Assembly: GCF_014648355.1 (NCBI RefSeq)
Contig: NZ_BMQY01000001.1
Coordinates: forward strand, 1,444,255 to 1,508,254
Origin: Couchioplanes azureus
Lineage (GTDB): Bacteria > Actinomycetota > Actinomycetes > Mycobacteriales > Micromonosporaceae
Length of the DNA: 64,000 bases
Reading direction: 5' to 3'
Shown in pieces: positions 35,164-43,585 of this stretch. A model generated the notes under the pieces. It was not told the origin of the DNA, made no database searches, and saw only the letters and a program-made list of their open reading frames with translations. The translations under genes and the position numbers were made by a program. How positions within the stretch are numbered: position 1 is the stretch's first letter; the number at the start of each line of letters is the position of its first letter.

Positions 35164-36198
35164 GTGACTTCGATGAATGAGCCTTCGGCATCCCGGCTCG
35201 GCCGACCGACGAGGCGCAACGTGCTCACCGCCGGCGTGGCGGGAGCGGGCGTGCTGCTCGCCACCGGGGCTGCCGGCCGGGGACAGGCCGCGCACGCGGC
35301 CTCGGCCCACCGGAACCTCGCCTTCCGTACCCTCGGGCGCACCGGCGAACGGCTTCCCGCGATCGGGCTCGGCGCCACGGTGAACGCCGACAAGCACCCC
35401 GCGGTGCAGCGGGCGCACCTGCGGGACGTCCTGAAGGCGTACTGGAAGGCCGGCGGCCGGGTGGTCGACACCTCGCGGCTGGATGCCGACTCCGAGCTGA
35501 TGTTCAGTGAGGTCGCCACCGCCCTCGGCATCACCGGCGGCATGTTCCTGACCCGCAACTTCCGGTCGGCCGACGGAGACCTCAGCGAGAGCCGCATGTC
35601 GCGCCAGTTGCAGGCCGCCAAGGCGCGGCTGCGGCGCCACCAGATCGACGTGGTGCAGGTGGGCGACCTGGCCGAGCCCGAGGCCGTCGTGCCGATGCTG
35701 GGCCGGTGGAAGAGCGCCGGAGAGGTGCGGTACGTCGGCGTCAGCCACCACGAGACCCGGTACTACCCGGCGATGGAAATCCTGATGCGCAACTTCGACG
35801 TCGACGCCGTCCAGGTCCGCTACTCGATCGCCACCCGGCTGGCCGAGGAGCACATCCTGCCGCTCGCCGCGGAGCGGGACATCCCCGTCACCGTCACCAT
35901 GCCGTTCGAGGCGGGCCGCCTGCACAGGCTGGTCGAGGGCCACCAGGTACCGGGCTGGGCGGCCGACTTCGGCGCCACCACCTGGTCCCAGTTCTTCCTG
36001 AAGTACGTCCTGGCGCAGCCGGCCGTCACGGTCGTCCTGCCGTCCGCCGCCAACCCGGCACACGTGCAGGACAACATGAAGGCCCTGCGCGGACCGCTTC
36101 CCGACGACGACCAGCGGGCGCGGATGGTGGCGCACCTCGCGGCGTTCCCCGGCTTCGCTCAGCTCGAGGAAGACGCGGCGGGTCAGCTCACCGCGTGA
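35164..36198 (+). CDS. Tat-exported aldo/keto-reductase-fold protein, degenerate active site
   Basis: A 344-residue protein. A twin-arginine signal (PTRRNVLTAGVAGAGVLL, residues 15-32) precedes an AKR-type barrel (LGRTGERLPAIGLGATVN; HQIDVVQV; GEVRYVGVSHHETRYY; FGATTWSQFFLKYVLAQPAV). Of the catalytic tetrad only the Asp (102) is in place: the Tyr position reads Asp 107, the Lys position Arg 131, and the His position Gly 167. So it may bind a ligand rather than reduce it, or use another chemistry. GTG 35164, with GAAGGGGC upstream; -10-like TAGTGT near 35131. It converges on the polysaccharide deacetylase gene. Confidence 0.85.
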   Translation: MTSMNEPSASRLGRPTRRNVLTAGVAGAGVLLATGAAGRGQAAHAASAHRNLAFRTLGRTGERLPAIGLGATVNADKHPAVQRAHLRDVLKAYWKAGGRVVDTSRLDADSELMFSEVATALGITGGMFLTRNFRSADGDLSESRMSRQLQAAKARLRRHQIDVVQVGDLAEPEAVVPMLGRWKSAGEVRYVGVSHHETRYYPAMEILMRNFDVDAVQVRYSIATRLAEEHILPLAAERDIPVTVTMPFEAGRLHRLVEGHQVPGWAADFGATTWSQFFLKYVLAQPAVTVVLPSAANPAHVQDNMKALRGPLPDDDQRARMVAHLAAFPGFAQLEEDAAGQLTA

Positions 36199-36220
36199 CC
36201 CGGCACGGGCTCAGGAAATG

Positions 36221-36256
36221 AGAAAGCCCTGCGAGGTGGTCCTCGCAGGGCTTTCT
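36221..36256. terminator. strong bidirectional terminator
   Basis: A perfect 16-bp stem (36221-36236 with 36241-36256) and 4-nt loop with A/T-rich outer ends, between convergent genes. Confidence 0.9.
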
Positions 36257-36274
36257 GGTTTCCGGCGAATCAGC

Positions 36275-37567
36275 TCACTGCATGACCTCGCCGACCGTCA
36301 GCACCGGCATTCCCCGCGAGTTGATGGCTCGCATGATCGACTCGAAGTCGTCCTTGTGGATCTGGGCGTCGTTCGTCGGCGCCGTGGTGATGACACTGTG
36401 GAAGCACAGGATGAGCCAGCCGCCGGACAACTGCGCGCGGTCGAGCAAACCACCGGGACCGGTCAGGTTCGCGGGGTTCGCCGTGCCGGGGGCGATCGAG
36501 CTGATACCCGTGAGGGACCGGAGCCGGTGGGGCATCGGCGGCGGGGTGGACTCACGGTTGTCGGCGGAGATGATCGACCGGCCGGTGGAGAAGTAGCGCG
36601 CCACGATCTCCTCGACGCTCACCCCGTCCGTCGTCTTGCCGAACCGCCCACCCGGGTAGGCGAACGAGTCGCTGTTGAACCCGTTGTTGACCATCCAGGC
36701 CCGGAGGTTCCCCGCGTCGGCGTCGACCTTCTCGGCCGTCACGCCGTCGTACCGCGCCCCGTGAATGGCGCCCTGGTACGCATGCCCGGCGATCTCCCAC
36801 CCGGACAGGTTCTGCGCCGCCTTCAACTGGGCCAGGTTGTACCGTCCCGGCGTACCGATCTGGTCGGCGATCGTGTACGTGGTCCCGCGGAACCCGTAGG
36901 CGTCCATCGCCGGGCGGGCGTTGTCGAAGACGTCCGACCACGAGTCGTCGAAGGTGATCGACACCAGGCCCTTCGGGTACGTCGCCGATGTGTCGTCGAT
37001 GAGCTCGACCGACTGCAGCCGTACGGTGCACGGCCCGGTGCCGGCGTCGACCACCTGGAACCGGAGGTCGGTGAACCCGGACTTCGTCGACGGGACGCGC
37101 GCGGGCGAGAGGCTCAGGTTGCCGCCGGCGCCCTGCACGTCTCCCCACTGCAGGGTGATGAACACCCACTCGCCGGACTGCACCCAGTTCTGGGTGTTCG
37201 TGTGCGTGTGCACCCGCCACCGGAAGAAGTTCGCCAGTCCGGCCGTACCGACGTAGAAGGTGATCCACCGCAGCTTGGTGACGTCGGACACCTTGAACAT
37301 CAGGCGGATCGCCTTGCCGTTCATGTTGAGCGCCTGGCCACCGAACTTCTGGAAGTTGGCCTGGTCCGCCGTGCCCCCGGTCGCGGTGGCGCGCCCGGCC
37401 GTGACGAGCGAGATGGACTGCGTCCCCCGAACGAACTCGGTGGTGTCGTTCAGGTTCGACGACCCGACATTGCCGCCCGTGACGGTCCAGCCGTGAGAAC
37501 GCTGGAAGTTCTGCGTCCACTTCGCCGGAGCCCATCGGGGCACTGATCGAGGTGCAATGATCGGCAT
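36275..37567 (-). CDS. polysaccharide deacetylase (NodB domain) with N-terminal beta module
   Basis: A 430-residue protein. Residues 1-200 read as a carbohydrate-binding-like beta sandwich (GTQSISLVTAGRATATGG; AIRLMFKVSDVTKLRWITFY). The NodB domain begins near 205: catalytic SITFDDSWSDVF, the histidine motif GWEIAGHAYQGAIH and FAYPGGRFGK, then LILCFHSV near the end. The family removes acetyl groups from chitin, peptidoglycan or similar polymers. ATG 37567 has GGAGG eleven bases upstream; a GTG at 37609 has no site. No signal peptide or membrane helix is visible, unlike most members. Confidence 0.85.
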   Translation of the reverse strand: MPIIAPRSVPRWAPAKWTQNFQRSHGWTVTGGNVGSSNLNDTTEFVRGTQSISLVTAGRATATGGTADQANFQKFGGQALNMNGKAIRLMFKVSDVTKLRWITFYVGTAGLANFFRWRVHTHTNTQNWVQSGEWVFITLQWGDVQGAGGNLSLSPARVPSTKSGFTDLRFQVVDAGTGPCTVRLQSVELIDDTSATYPKGLVSITFDDSWSDVFDNARPAMDAYGFRGTTYTIADQIGTPGRYNLAQLKAAQNLSGWEIAGHAYQGAIHGARYDGVTAEKVDADAGNLRAWMVNNGFNSDSFAYPGGRFGKTTDGVSVEEIVARYFSTGRSIISADNRESTPPPMPHRLRSLTGISSIAPGTANPANLTGPGGLLDRAQLSGGWLILCFHSVITTAPTNDAQIHKDDFESIMRAINSRGMPVLTVGEVMQ

Positions 37568-37974
37568 TGAGAAACAGTCCTCCACGTTCAGTCGATCCCA
37601 GCCGCTCACCGAAGGTCTGTCACGTCCCGAGCGCCAACACCAAGACGCCGATAATCCACAAATCGGACGTCATCAACGAACACCTTCAGCGAACGGCGTC
37701 ACGCTACCCGACGATCTTCGTTAAGGGCACCGGCCGAAGCGCTCCCCTTGCCGCCTCAAGGCCCAGCCCCCGCCTGCACTCCGGGCGTAGCCACAACCGG
37801 GAACCCGCTGCGACCGTCCAAGCACTCACAGTGGCCACCGCAAGCCGTTCACGGCGCCGGCGTGCTCCGAAGCAGGGCCGCCACCCGCGGCTCTTGCGTT
37901 CGCACCTCATCCGGGTCCTTGGTACCGCAGACTGCTGGACCTCAGACGCTGAGTCACCTGGATGACGCGGTCCA
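37568..37974. other. gene-free stretch before the inverted-repeat cassette
   Basis: Less GC-rich than average. It contains the deacetylase promoter region but no frame with coding character. Confidence 0.45.
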
Positions 37975-38141
37975 AGCTTGTGCTTTAACCTCCAGCTCCG
38001 ACCTAGCGTCGTTGCGGACCAGCCCGCTGCGTCAGCAACGGCGACTACAGCGAGTGTCGGCCGGTGCGCCGGTGCGCCGGTGCGCCGGTGCGTGGGCAGA
38101 GACGAGACCAAACGCGCGTTCTCTGCGGGATGAGCGGTCGC
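37975..38141 (+). repeat. left copy of long inverted repeat (167 bp)
   Basis: This segment is repeated in inverted orientation at 38755-38913. The copies are identical except that this one has one extra 8-bp CCGGTGCG unit in an internal tandem array (four units here, three in the other). It starts AGCTTGTGCTTTAACCTCC and ends GAGCGGTCGC. Confidence 0.97.
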
Positions 38142-38302
38142 ATCGATCCGGTGTGGACGCGGCTGGCGCAGCCCCGGTCACCGCCACACCTGGACCGGGT
38201 TACGCTGCGTGACAGCCGCCAGGGCGCGGGCCCGTCCGACGAATACACGGATTTAGCCGAGGAGCGAGCGTGGCGACTGGCTGCGTAAGCGCCGGCCGCC
38301 CG

Positions 38303-38698
38303 TCACGACCTCTGGGCTGCAACCTCAGCTTCGCTGCGGAGAATGCAGAACTCGTTGCCTTCGGGATCGGCGAGCAGGACCCACCCCGTTCCGTCGGGGT
38401 TGCGATGATCGGCCACAACGGCCGCACCAAGTCCGGTCAGCCGAGCCAACTCCGCGTCACGTGTGCCCTGCGTTGGACGCAGATCGAGATGGACCCTGTT
38501 CTTGACCTGCTTCGATTCCGGCACCTCGACAAAGAGCAGACGGTGCCGCCCGTCAGCGGAGGAAATCATGCATTCCTCGTGGCCAGGCTCGTTGGGATCG
38601 TCGGGGTCTTCGGTGTAGTCCAGGATGGCTTGCCACCAACGGGACAGGGCGTACGCATCGGCGCAGTCCACGGTGGTGTGGGACACGTAGGAAGTCAC
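38303..38698 (-). CDS. VOC-family (glyoxalase/dioxygenase-fold) protein
   Basis: A 131-residue protein. The VOC fold is visible: SHTTVDCADAYALSRWWQAI, DGRHRLLFVEVPESKQVKNR, VHLDLRPT (a metal-position histidine) and GWVLLADPEGNEFCILRSE (a metal-position glutamate). Members include resistance proteins and small dioxygenases; the substrate is unknown. GTG 38698 has no ribosome-binding site, but GATCAT is at -12 to -7. It is the only gene recognised inside the inverted-repeat cassette, and its upstream region runs directly into the right repeat. Confidence 0.85.
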   Translation of the reverse strand: MTSYVSHTTVDCADAYALSRWWQAILDYTEDPDDPNEPGHEECMISSADGRHRLLFVEVPESKQVKNRVHLDLRPTQGTRDAELARLTGLGAAVVADHRNPDGTGWVLLADPEGNEFCILRSEAEVAAQRS

Positions 38699-38754
38699 CG
38701 CCGGATGATCTCAGAAACGAGGATCGAACTGCGAGTCGTTTGACGACGAAGCGA

Positions 38755-38913
38755 GCGACCGCTCATCCCGCAGAGAACGCGCGTTTGGTCTCGTCTCTGC
38801 CCACGCACCGGCGCACCGGCGCACCGGCCGACACTCGCTGTAGTCGCCGTTGCTGACGCAGCGGGCTGGTCCGCAACGACGCTAGGTCGGAGCTGGAGGT
38901 TAAAGCACAAGCT
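38755..38913 (-). repeat. right copy of long inverted repeat (159 bp)
   Basis: Inverted copy of 37975-38141; all bases match apart from one missing 8-bp unit. The sequences just outside the two copies show no target-site duplication. Confidence 0.97.
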
Positions 38914-38940
38914 AAGCGACAACCGCTGACACCTGGCAGC

Positions 38941-39393
38941 TCATGCGCCGGAGACGAGGGCGAGGATCGTTGGTAACAGAGCGGGGTGCGCGGCGACGGT
39001 CGAGTTGACGCTCGTGTCGTGGGAAAGGCCATCGCGATCGACTATCCGAGCTCCAGCCGCGCGGGCGATGATCACTCCTGCTGCGGTATCCCACGGCTTG
39101 TTGGACAACATGGCGACGGCGTCCACCCGGCCAGCGGCCAGCCAAGCCAGGTCGATGGCAGCGGATCCGTGCATGCGGATCCGCTGGACTTTCGCCGCTA
39201 GACGTTCGGTCATGGCGAATCGCTCGCTGTTCTTCTGTGCCGCCTTCTCGCCGACGGCATAATCCCCGATGGCCACAACAGCCTCGGAGACCTTCGACAC
39301 CGGGTTGACGGTGATCCGCCGACCATTCAGCTCGGCCCCGCTACCTTCGACGGCGGAGTAGCGTTCACCCAGGAACGGAAGATCGATGACTCG
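38941..39393 (-). pseudogene. inositol monophosphatase family gene, 5' truncated
   Basis: The minus-strand frame reads IDLPFLGERYSAVEGSGAEL from about 39390, through RMHGSAAIDLAWLAAGRVDA and NKPWDTAAGVIIARAAGARI to a stop at 38941. These are the C-terminal half of the IMPase fold, with the W-D metal/active-site motif intact. The N-terminal half, with the E-E and DPIDGT metal motifs, is missing: upstream of 39390 the match stops. A GTG at 39300 is the first obvious start, but it would begin mid-domain. It lies directly next to the inverted-repeat cassette, which may relate to the truncation. Confidence 0.8.
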
Positions 39394-39450
39394 AGAGTGC
39401 CGACGGCGCGCGAGGATCGCGATCGCGCGCCGTCCAGTTATACAGCTGTG

Positions 39451-40611
39451 TCAGGCACCCGTCCCGGCCATCGCCGGGTGCAGGACGACCTTCGTCCAGC
39501 CGTCGTCGCGGTTGTCGAAGTGCTCGTAGGCCTCCGGCGCCCGGTCCAGGGGCAGCTCGTGGCTGACGATGAACGACGGTTCGGCCTTGCCGCCGGCGAT
39601 CAGGTCGCGTAGCTGCCGGTTGTACTTCTTGACCGGGGCCTGGCCGCTGCCGATGTGCTGGCCCTTGAACCAGAACATGCCGTAGTCGAAGGCGAGTCTG
39701 CCCTGCTTGGCCAGCTCGTCGCCGGCGCCGGGGTCCTGGGGCACGAAGACGCCGACACAGCCGATCTTCCCGGTGAAGCGCACCGAGGCGACCAGCCGGT
39801 TCATCGTCAGGTTGGCCTGCTCCTGGCCGTCGGGCTCGTGTGCCTGATAGCCGACGCACTCGCAGCCGTTGTCCGCGCCCAGTCCCATCGTCTGCTCGAG
39901 AACGGCCTGCACCGGATCGACCTTCGAGTCGTCGATCGGGATCGCGCCGATCGACTCGGCCAGGCGCAGCCGGTCGGGGTGCCGGTCGACAACCATCACC
40001 TTGCTTGCCCCCCGGATGGTCGCCGAGAGCGCGGCCATCAGCCCGACCGGACCCGCGCCGTAGATGACCGTCTGGTCGCCGGGCCGCACGCCGGCCATCT
40101 CGGTGGCGTGGTAACCGGTCGGGAAGATGTCGGCCAGCATCACGTAGTCGGTCTGGCGCTGCTCGGCGTCCTCGCCCAGCCGCAGGCAGTTGAAATCACC
40201 CCAGGGCACCCGCAACAGCTCGGCTTGTCCGCCGCCGTACGGGCCCATGTCGGCGAAGCCGTACGCGGCGCCGGCCATCTTCGGTTCGGGCTGGGCGGTC
40301 AGGCAGTAGTTCGTCAGCTGACGCTCGCAGTTCTTGCAATGCCCACAAGAGATGTTGAACGGCAGGACGACCCAGTCGCCCACCCGGACCTTGTCGACCC
40401 CGGTGCCGATCTCGACCACCTGGCCCAGGTTCTCGTGCCCGAACCAGCGGCCGGGCTCGAAGTCGGTCCGGCCCTCGTACATGTGCAGGTCCGAGCCGCA
40501 GATATTCGCCGACGTGATCCGTACCAGGACGTCGGTCGGCCGCTCGATCCGCGCATCCGGCACATCCTTGACTTTGATTTGCCGCGGCCCCTCATACACC
40601 ACTGCCTTCAT
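39451..40611 (-). CDS. zinc alcohol dehydrogenase, glutathione-independent formaldehyde dehydrogenase type
   Basis: A 386-residue medium-chain dehydrogenase. Catalytic zinc ligands lie in NICGSDLHMYEG and FGHENLG, structural zinc cysteines in SCGHCKNCERQLTNYC, and the NAD-binding glycine motif in VIYGAGPVGLMAALSA. The long insertion and the ending FDYGMFWFKGQHIGSGQAPV are typical of the glutathione-independent formaldehyde dehydrogenase (aldehyde dismutase-like) group. ATG 40611 has AGGAG six bases upstream. It may detoxify formaldehyde; exact substrate not certain. Its stop is 58 bp from the truncated phosphatase. Confidence 0.9.
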   Translation of the reverse strand: MKAVVYEGPRQIKVKDVPDARIERPTDVLVRITSANICGSDLHMYEGRTDFEPGRWFGHENLGQVVEIGTGVDKVRVGDWVVLPFNISCGHCKNCERQLTNYCLTAQPEPKMAGAAYGFADMGPYGGGQAELLRVPWGDFNCLRLGEDAEQRQTDYVMLADIFPTGYHATEMAGVRPGDQTVIYGAGPVGLMAALSATIRGASKVMVVDRHPDRLRLAESIGAIPIDDSKVDPVQAVLEQTMGLGADNGCECVGYQAHEPDGQEQANLTMNRLVASVRFTGKIGCVGVFVPQDPGAGDELAKQGRLAFDYGMFWFKGQHIGSGQAPVKKYNRQLRDLIAGGKAEPSFIVSHELPLDRAPEAYEHFDNRDDGWTKVVLHPAMAGTGA

Positions 40612-40917
40612 TACTGACTCCTCGTCGCAGACACCTCCCTCCGTCCGGGCTCGGGCCGGGGTCTTCATTACATACACGCGACGGACCGCCCCGGGCCGGT
40701 ATCGGCATTCGCGCCAACATCGGCCGCAGTGGACAGCCCTGGAGTCCGCGATGCGCCGACTCGAAGACCGACCCGGGTAGTCGCGATCGAGTAGCCGCCC
40801 GACTCTGCACCATGTCGAGAATCCCGATTCACGACCGCTGGGTGGCTACAGGTGCAGGACTCGGATCACAGGGCATGCTTCGCCCGCATCTGGGTAAGCC
40901 GCCCGGGATTCGCGCGG
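40612..40917. other. dehydrogenase upstream region
   Basis: No gene recognised. Moderately AT-richer near 40660-40680 (TTCATTACATACACG), where the promoter may lie. Confidence 0.4.
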
Positions 40918-43188
40918 CTACCGGTGCGGAGCACTTCCCCTCGCGACACCTTGCGGGGATAGCCACAAGCTCGCTCTCGGCGGCCGTCGCGAAGCTGGGC
41001 GCCATCGGCCAAGGCCACTCGGCCTTGCCGTCGGGTTGCACCGGCCGTCACTGACGGTGAGTGGGTGGTGTCCGGGTAGGCCGCAACCGGTTGCGAAGCA
41101 GCCTGGTGGGAGTCTCCCCGACCTGTTTGCCGGGGTCGAAGGTGGCGAGGTTGACCCCGCCTTCGGCGGGTGCGTGTCCGCACGCGGCTCACTCTGCGGG
41201 CAGACGGACGGTGACAGTGAGGTCGGTGGGAGGATGCGGGCTGAGGGTAGCGTGCCGTGGTGGCGCTCGATGATGGCGCGGCTGAGAGTCAGGCCGAGGC
41301 CGGCGCCGGGGATGCCGTGATGGCGGACGTTGCGGCCGCGGTACAGCCGGCGTGTCAGCTGGGGGTACTCGTCGGCGGTCACGTCGGCGCCTGGGTTGGT
41401 GACTTCGAGCACTGCGACGTCGTCGGGATGGGTGAGGGTGACGGTGATGGTCGCCTGCTCGGGGCTGTATTTGATGGCGTTGTCGAGCAGGCAGTCGACG
41501 ACCTGACGCAGCCGGTCGAGGTCGCCGGACACGTTCACCTGCGCCGGCAGGTCGCTGTGCAGCGTGAGCTGGTGAGCTTCGGCCTTCGGGTGCGCGGCGG
41601 CGACGGCGTCGCGCACAATCGCGGCCACATCGACTGATGTGGACTGGAGGCGGGCGTTACCGGATTCCAGCGCGACCAGGTCGAGCAGCTGGTCGACCAG
41701 GTTGAGCAGCCGGGTGCTGTTGCGGACGACCACGTCGAGCAGCTCGCGCAGGTCGGCGAGCCGGGTGTCGTCGGGTTCCTGGCGGATCAGGTCGATGTAG
41801 GCGGTGATGGAGGTCAGCGGGGTGCGCAGCTCGTGGCCGACCAGCGCGACGTACTCTTCGATGCTGGCGGCCAGCTGCTGCGCTAGTTCGTCGGCGCGCC
41901 GGCGTTCCAGGTGGGCGCCGAGGTGTCCGGTGATGCCGGTCAGCAGGACGGTCAGGGCCGGTTCGGATTCCTGCCGGTGGTGGGAGAAGTAGGTCAGGAC
42001 TCCAACGACGGTGGTGCCGCTGCGTACCGGGACGGCGCCGGCGGCGCGGTAGGGTACGCCGCGGGTGACCTCGGGCAGCGGCAGCCCGGGGGCGTGGATG
42101 TCGGGCACCCAGATCGGTTCGCCGCGCTGCCAGCACAGGCCGGCCAGGCCGTGCCCCGGCGGGATGCTCCCAGGGATCGGCAAGGGCTCGGCGCCGGGCG
42201 CGGTGAAGGTGGTGGCCGACGTCAGCCTGTCGCTGACCGGGTCGATCAGCCACAGCCGCACATACGGCCAGTCCAGCCAGGTGCCGATCGCGTGCAGCGC
42301 CGCGGTGGTGGCGGCGGCGGCGTCCGGGGCGCCGGCCAGGGCTTCGAGTACGGCGTTCTTGCACTGTTGGTAGCGGCGGGCCTGATGCTCGGCGCTTACG
42401 TCGTGGCCCGCGGCGACCGCGCCGATGATCTGTCCGGTGCCGTCGCGGATCGGCCGGGCGTTGACCAGCAGCCAGCGGGGCTGGTCGCGCGGGTCGTAGG
42501 CCATCGTTTCGGCGCGCTTGACGTGTTCACCGGCCAGGGCCCGCGTCAGCGGAAACTCTTCGGCGGTCAAGGGTGTGCCGTCGTGATGGCGCAGCTGGAA
42601 CCGATGCGACCAGTCGGATTGCGCCACCGTGGTGTTGTCGGCGCCGAAGAGGGCACGCAGCGGTTGGTTGAGCAGCAGCCCGCCCCCGTGCCGGTCGCAG
42701 ACGGCGACCCCGATGTCCAGGCTCTCCAGCAGGGCGGTCACAAATCCCGGGGTATGGGTCAGGCCGGACGGGGCGTCATCGTCGGCCGCGGCGAGCCGGT
42801 CGGCCGGGGTGTCCGCGGAAGCCCGATCCGGGTCGAGGCAGTGGTGTACCGCCTCGGTCAGCTGCTGCACGCTGAACGGCTTGGGTACCGTCACGGCGGC
42901 GCCGGCCGTGTGCAGCTGGGGGTCGCGCGACGGCAGGTAGGCGGTGACCAGGATGACCGGAATCTCTGCCAGCTCGGGGTTGTCGCGGATCGTCCGGCAC
43001 AGCTGCACGCCGTCGAGCTCAGGCATCTCGACGTCGGCGATCACCAGGTCGGGCCGGCGAGCCGCGATCGCGGCCAGCGCGGCACGCCCGTCACCGACCA
43101 CCACCGGCTCGTGGCGCAGACGACGAAGAATCTCGACGAGGATGCGCTGATGCTCCAGGTTGTCCTCGGCCACTACCACCAACGCCAT
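40918..43188 (-). CDS. hybrid sensor histidine kinase (REC-PAS-GAF-HisKA-HATPase), 3' end frameshifted
   Basis: The open frame gives 756 residues: an N-terminal receiver (phospho-acceptor Asp 52 in VIADVEMPELDG), PAS (about 150-270), GAF (about 285-430), HisKA with the histidine in VGHELRTPLTSITAY (near 451) and HATPase (LLDNAIKYSPEQATIT; GIPGAGLGLTLSRAI). After GTLPSARI the sequence loses sense. Moving one base near 41247-41252 restores the expected ending LSPHPPTDLTVTVRLPAE with a stop at 41189-41191. So the last 95 or so residues are probably a read-through product. ATG 43188 has TACTTT at -12 to -7 (leaderless). Confidence 0.85.
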   Translation of the reverse strand: MALVVVAEDNLEHQRILVEILRRLRHEPVVVGDGRAALAAIAARRPDLVIADVEMPELDGVQLCRTIRDNPELAEIPVILVTAYLPSRDPQLHTAGAAVTVPKPFSVQQLTEAVHHCLDPDRASADTPADRLAAADDDAPSGLTHTPGFVTALLESLDIGVAVCDRHGGGLLLNQPLRALFGADNTTVAQSDWSHRFQLRHHDGTPLTAEEFPLTRALAGEHVKRAETMAYDPRDQPRWLLVNARPIRDGTGQIIGAVAAGHDVSAEHQARRYQQCKNAVLEALAGAPDAAAATTAALHAIGTWLDWPYVRLWLIDPVSDRLTSATTFTAPGAEPLPIPGSIPPGHGLAGLCWQRGEPIWVPDIHAPGLPLPEVTRGVPYRAAGAVPVRSGTTVVGVLTYFSHHRQESEPALTVLLTGITGHLGAHLERRRADELAQQLAASIEEYVALVGHELRTPLTSITAYIDLIRQEPDDTRLADLRELLDVVVRNSTRLLNLVDQLLDLVALESGNARLQSTSVDVAAIVRDAVAAAHPKAEAHQLTLHSDLPAQVNVSGDLDRLRQVVDCLLDNAIKYSPEQATITVTLTHPDDVAVLEVTNPGADVTADEYPQLTRRLYRGRNVRHHGIPGAGLGLTLSRAIIERHHGTLPSARILPPTSLSPSVCPQSEPRADTHPPKAGSTSPPSTPANRSGRLPPGCFATGCGLPGHHPLTVSDGRCNPTARPSGLGRWRPASRRPPRASLWLSPQGVARGSAPHR

Positions 43189-43585
43189 TAGGACAAAGTA
43201 GCCCCAAACGCTCCAAGCGCTGTCGAAGCATCGTGGTTTTGCTGTGCCAGAGAGTGGGAGTGCAGCGGTGACGGGTATCCCCGTCGCCTTTTGTTTCGGC
43301 GCCCGGCAGGAGGATCCCACTCAGAGAATGCCGGTGCGCGGGCACGCCCACCCCGTCGGCTGGGCAGCGGCTGAACTCGGGCCTGCGGATGGGGTGGGCG
43401 GCTCAATGGTCTTTGAGCTGCGCCGTCCGTCACCGGGTTATGAGAAGGTCGCTCGCCGGTTCGGCCAGTACGCCCGTGGGGCTCCTGCACCGGGAGTGGG
43501 TAGGGCGGTGCGGCGGTGCGCGTTGCGTGCCGGCTGGGGCGGGCCGTGCCCACGGGGGCACTGTGGACACGGCCCGCGGTCAGGC
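43189..43585. other. gene-free stretch upstream of the hybrid kinase
   Basis: It includes the kinase promoter and, near the other end, the hairpin at 43540-43576. No gene recognised. Confidence 0.5.
43540..43576 (-). terminator. terminator of the I36-like gene
   Basis: A 14-bp stem with one mismatch (43540-43553 with 43563-43576) and a 9-nt loop, ten bases after the stop of the minus-strand gene. Confidence 0.7.

Noticed and set aside
37975..38913. interpretation of the inverted-repeat cassette as a classical insertion sequence
   Set aside because: No transposase frame, no short terminal repeats of IS type and no target duplication; only the VOC gene is inside.
40812..41054. 80-codon plus-strand frame opposite the read-through end of the hybrid kinase
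   Set aside because: No recognisable sequence or start signal; both strands here look non-coding.
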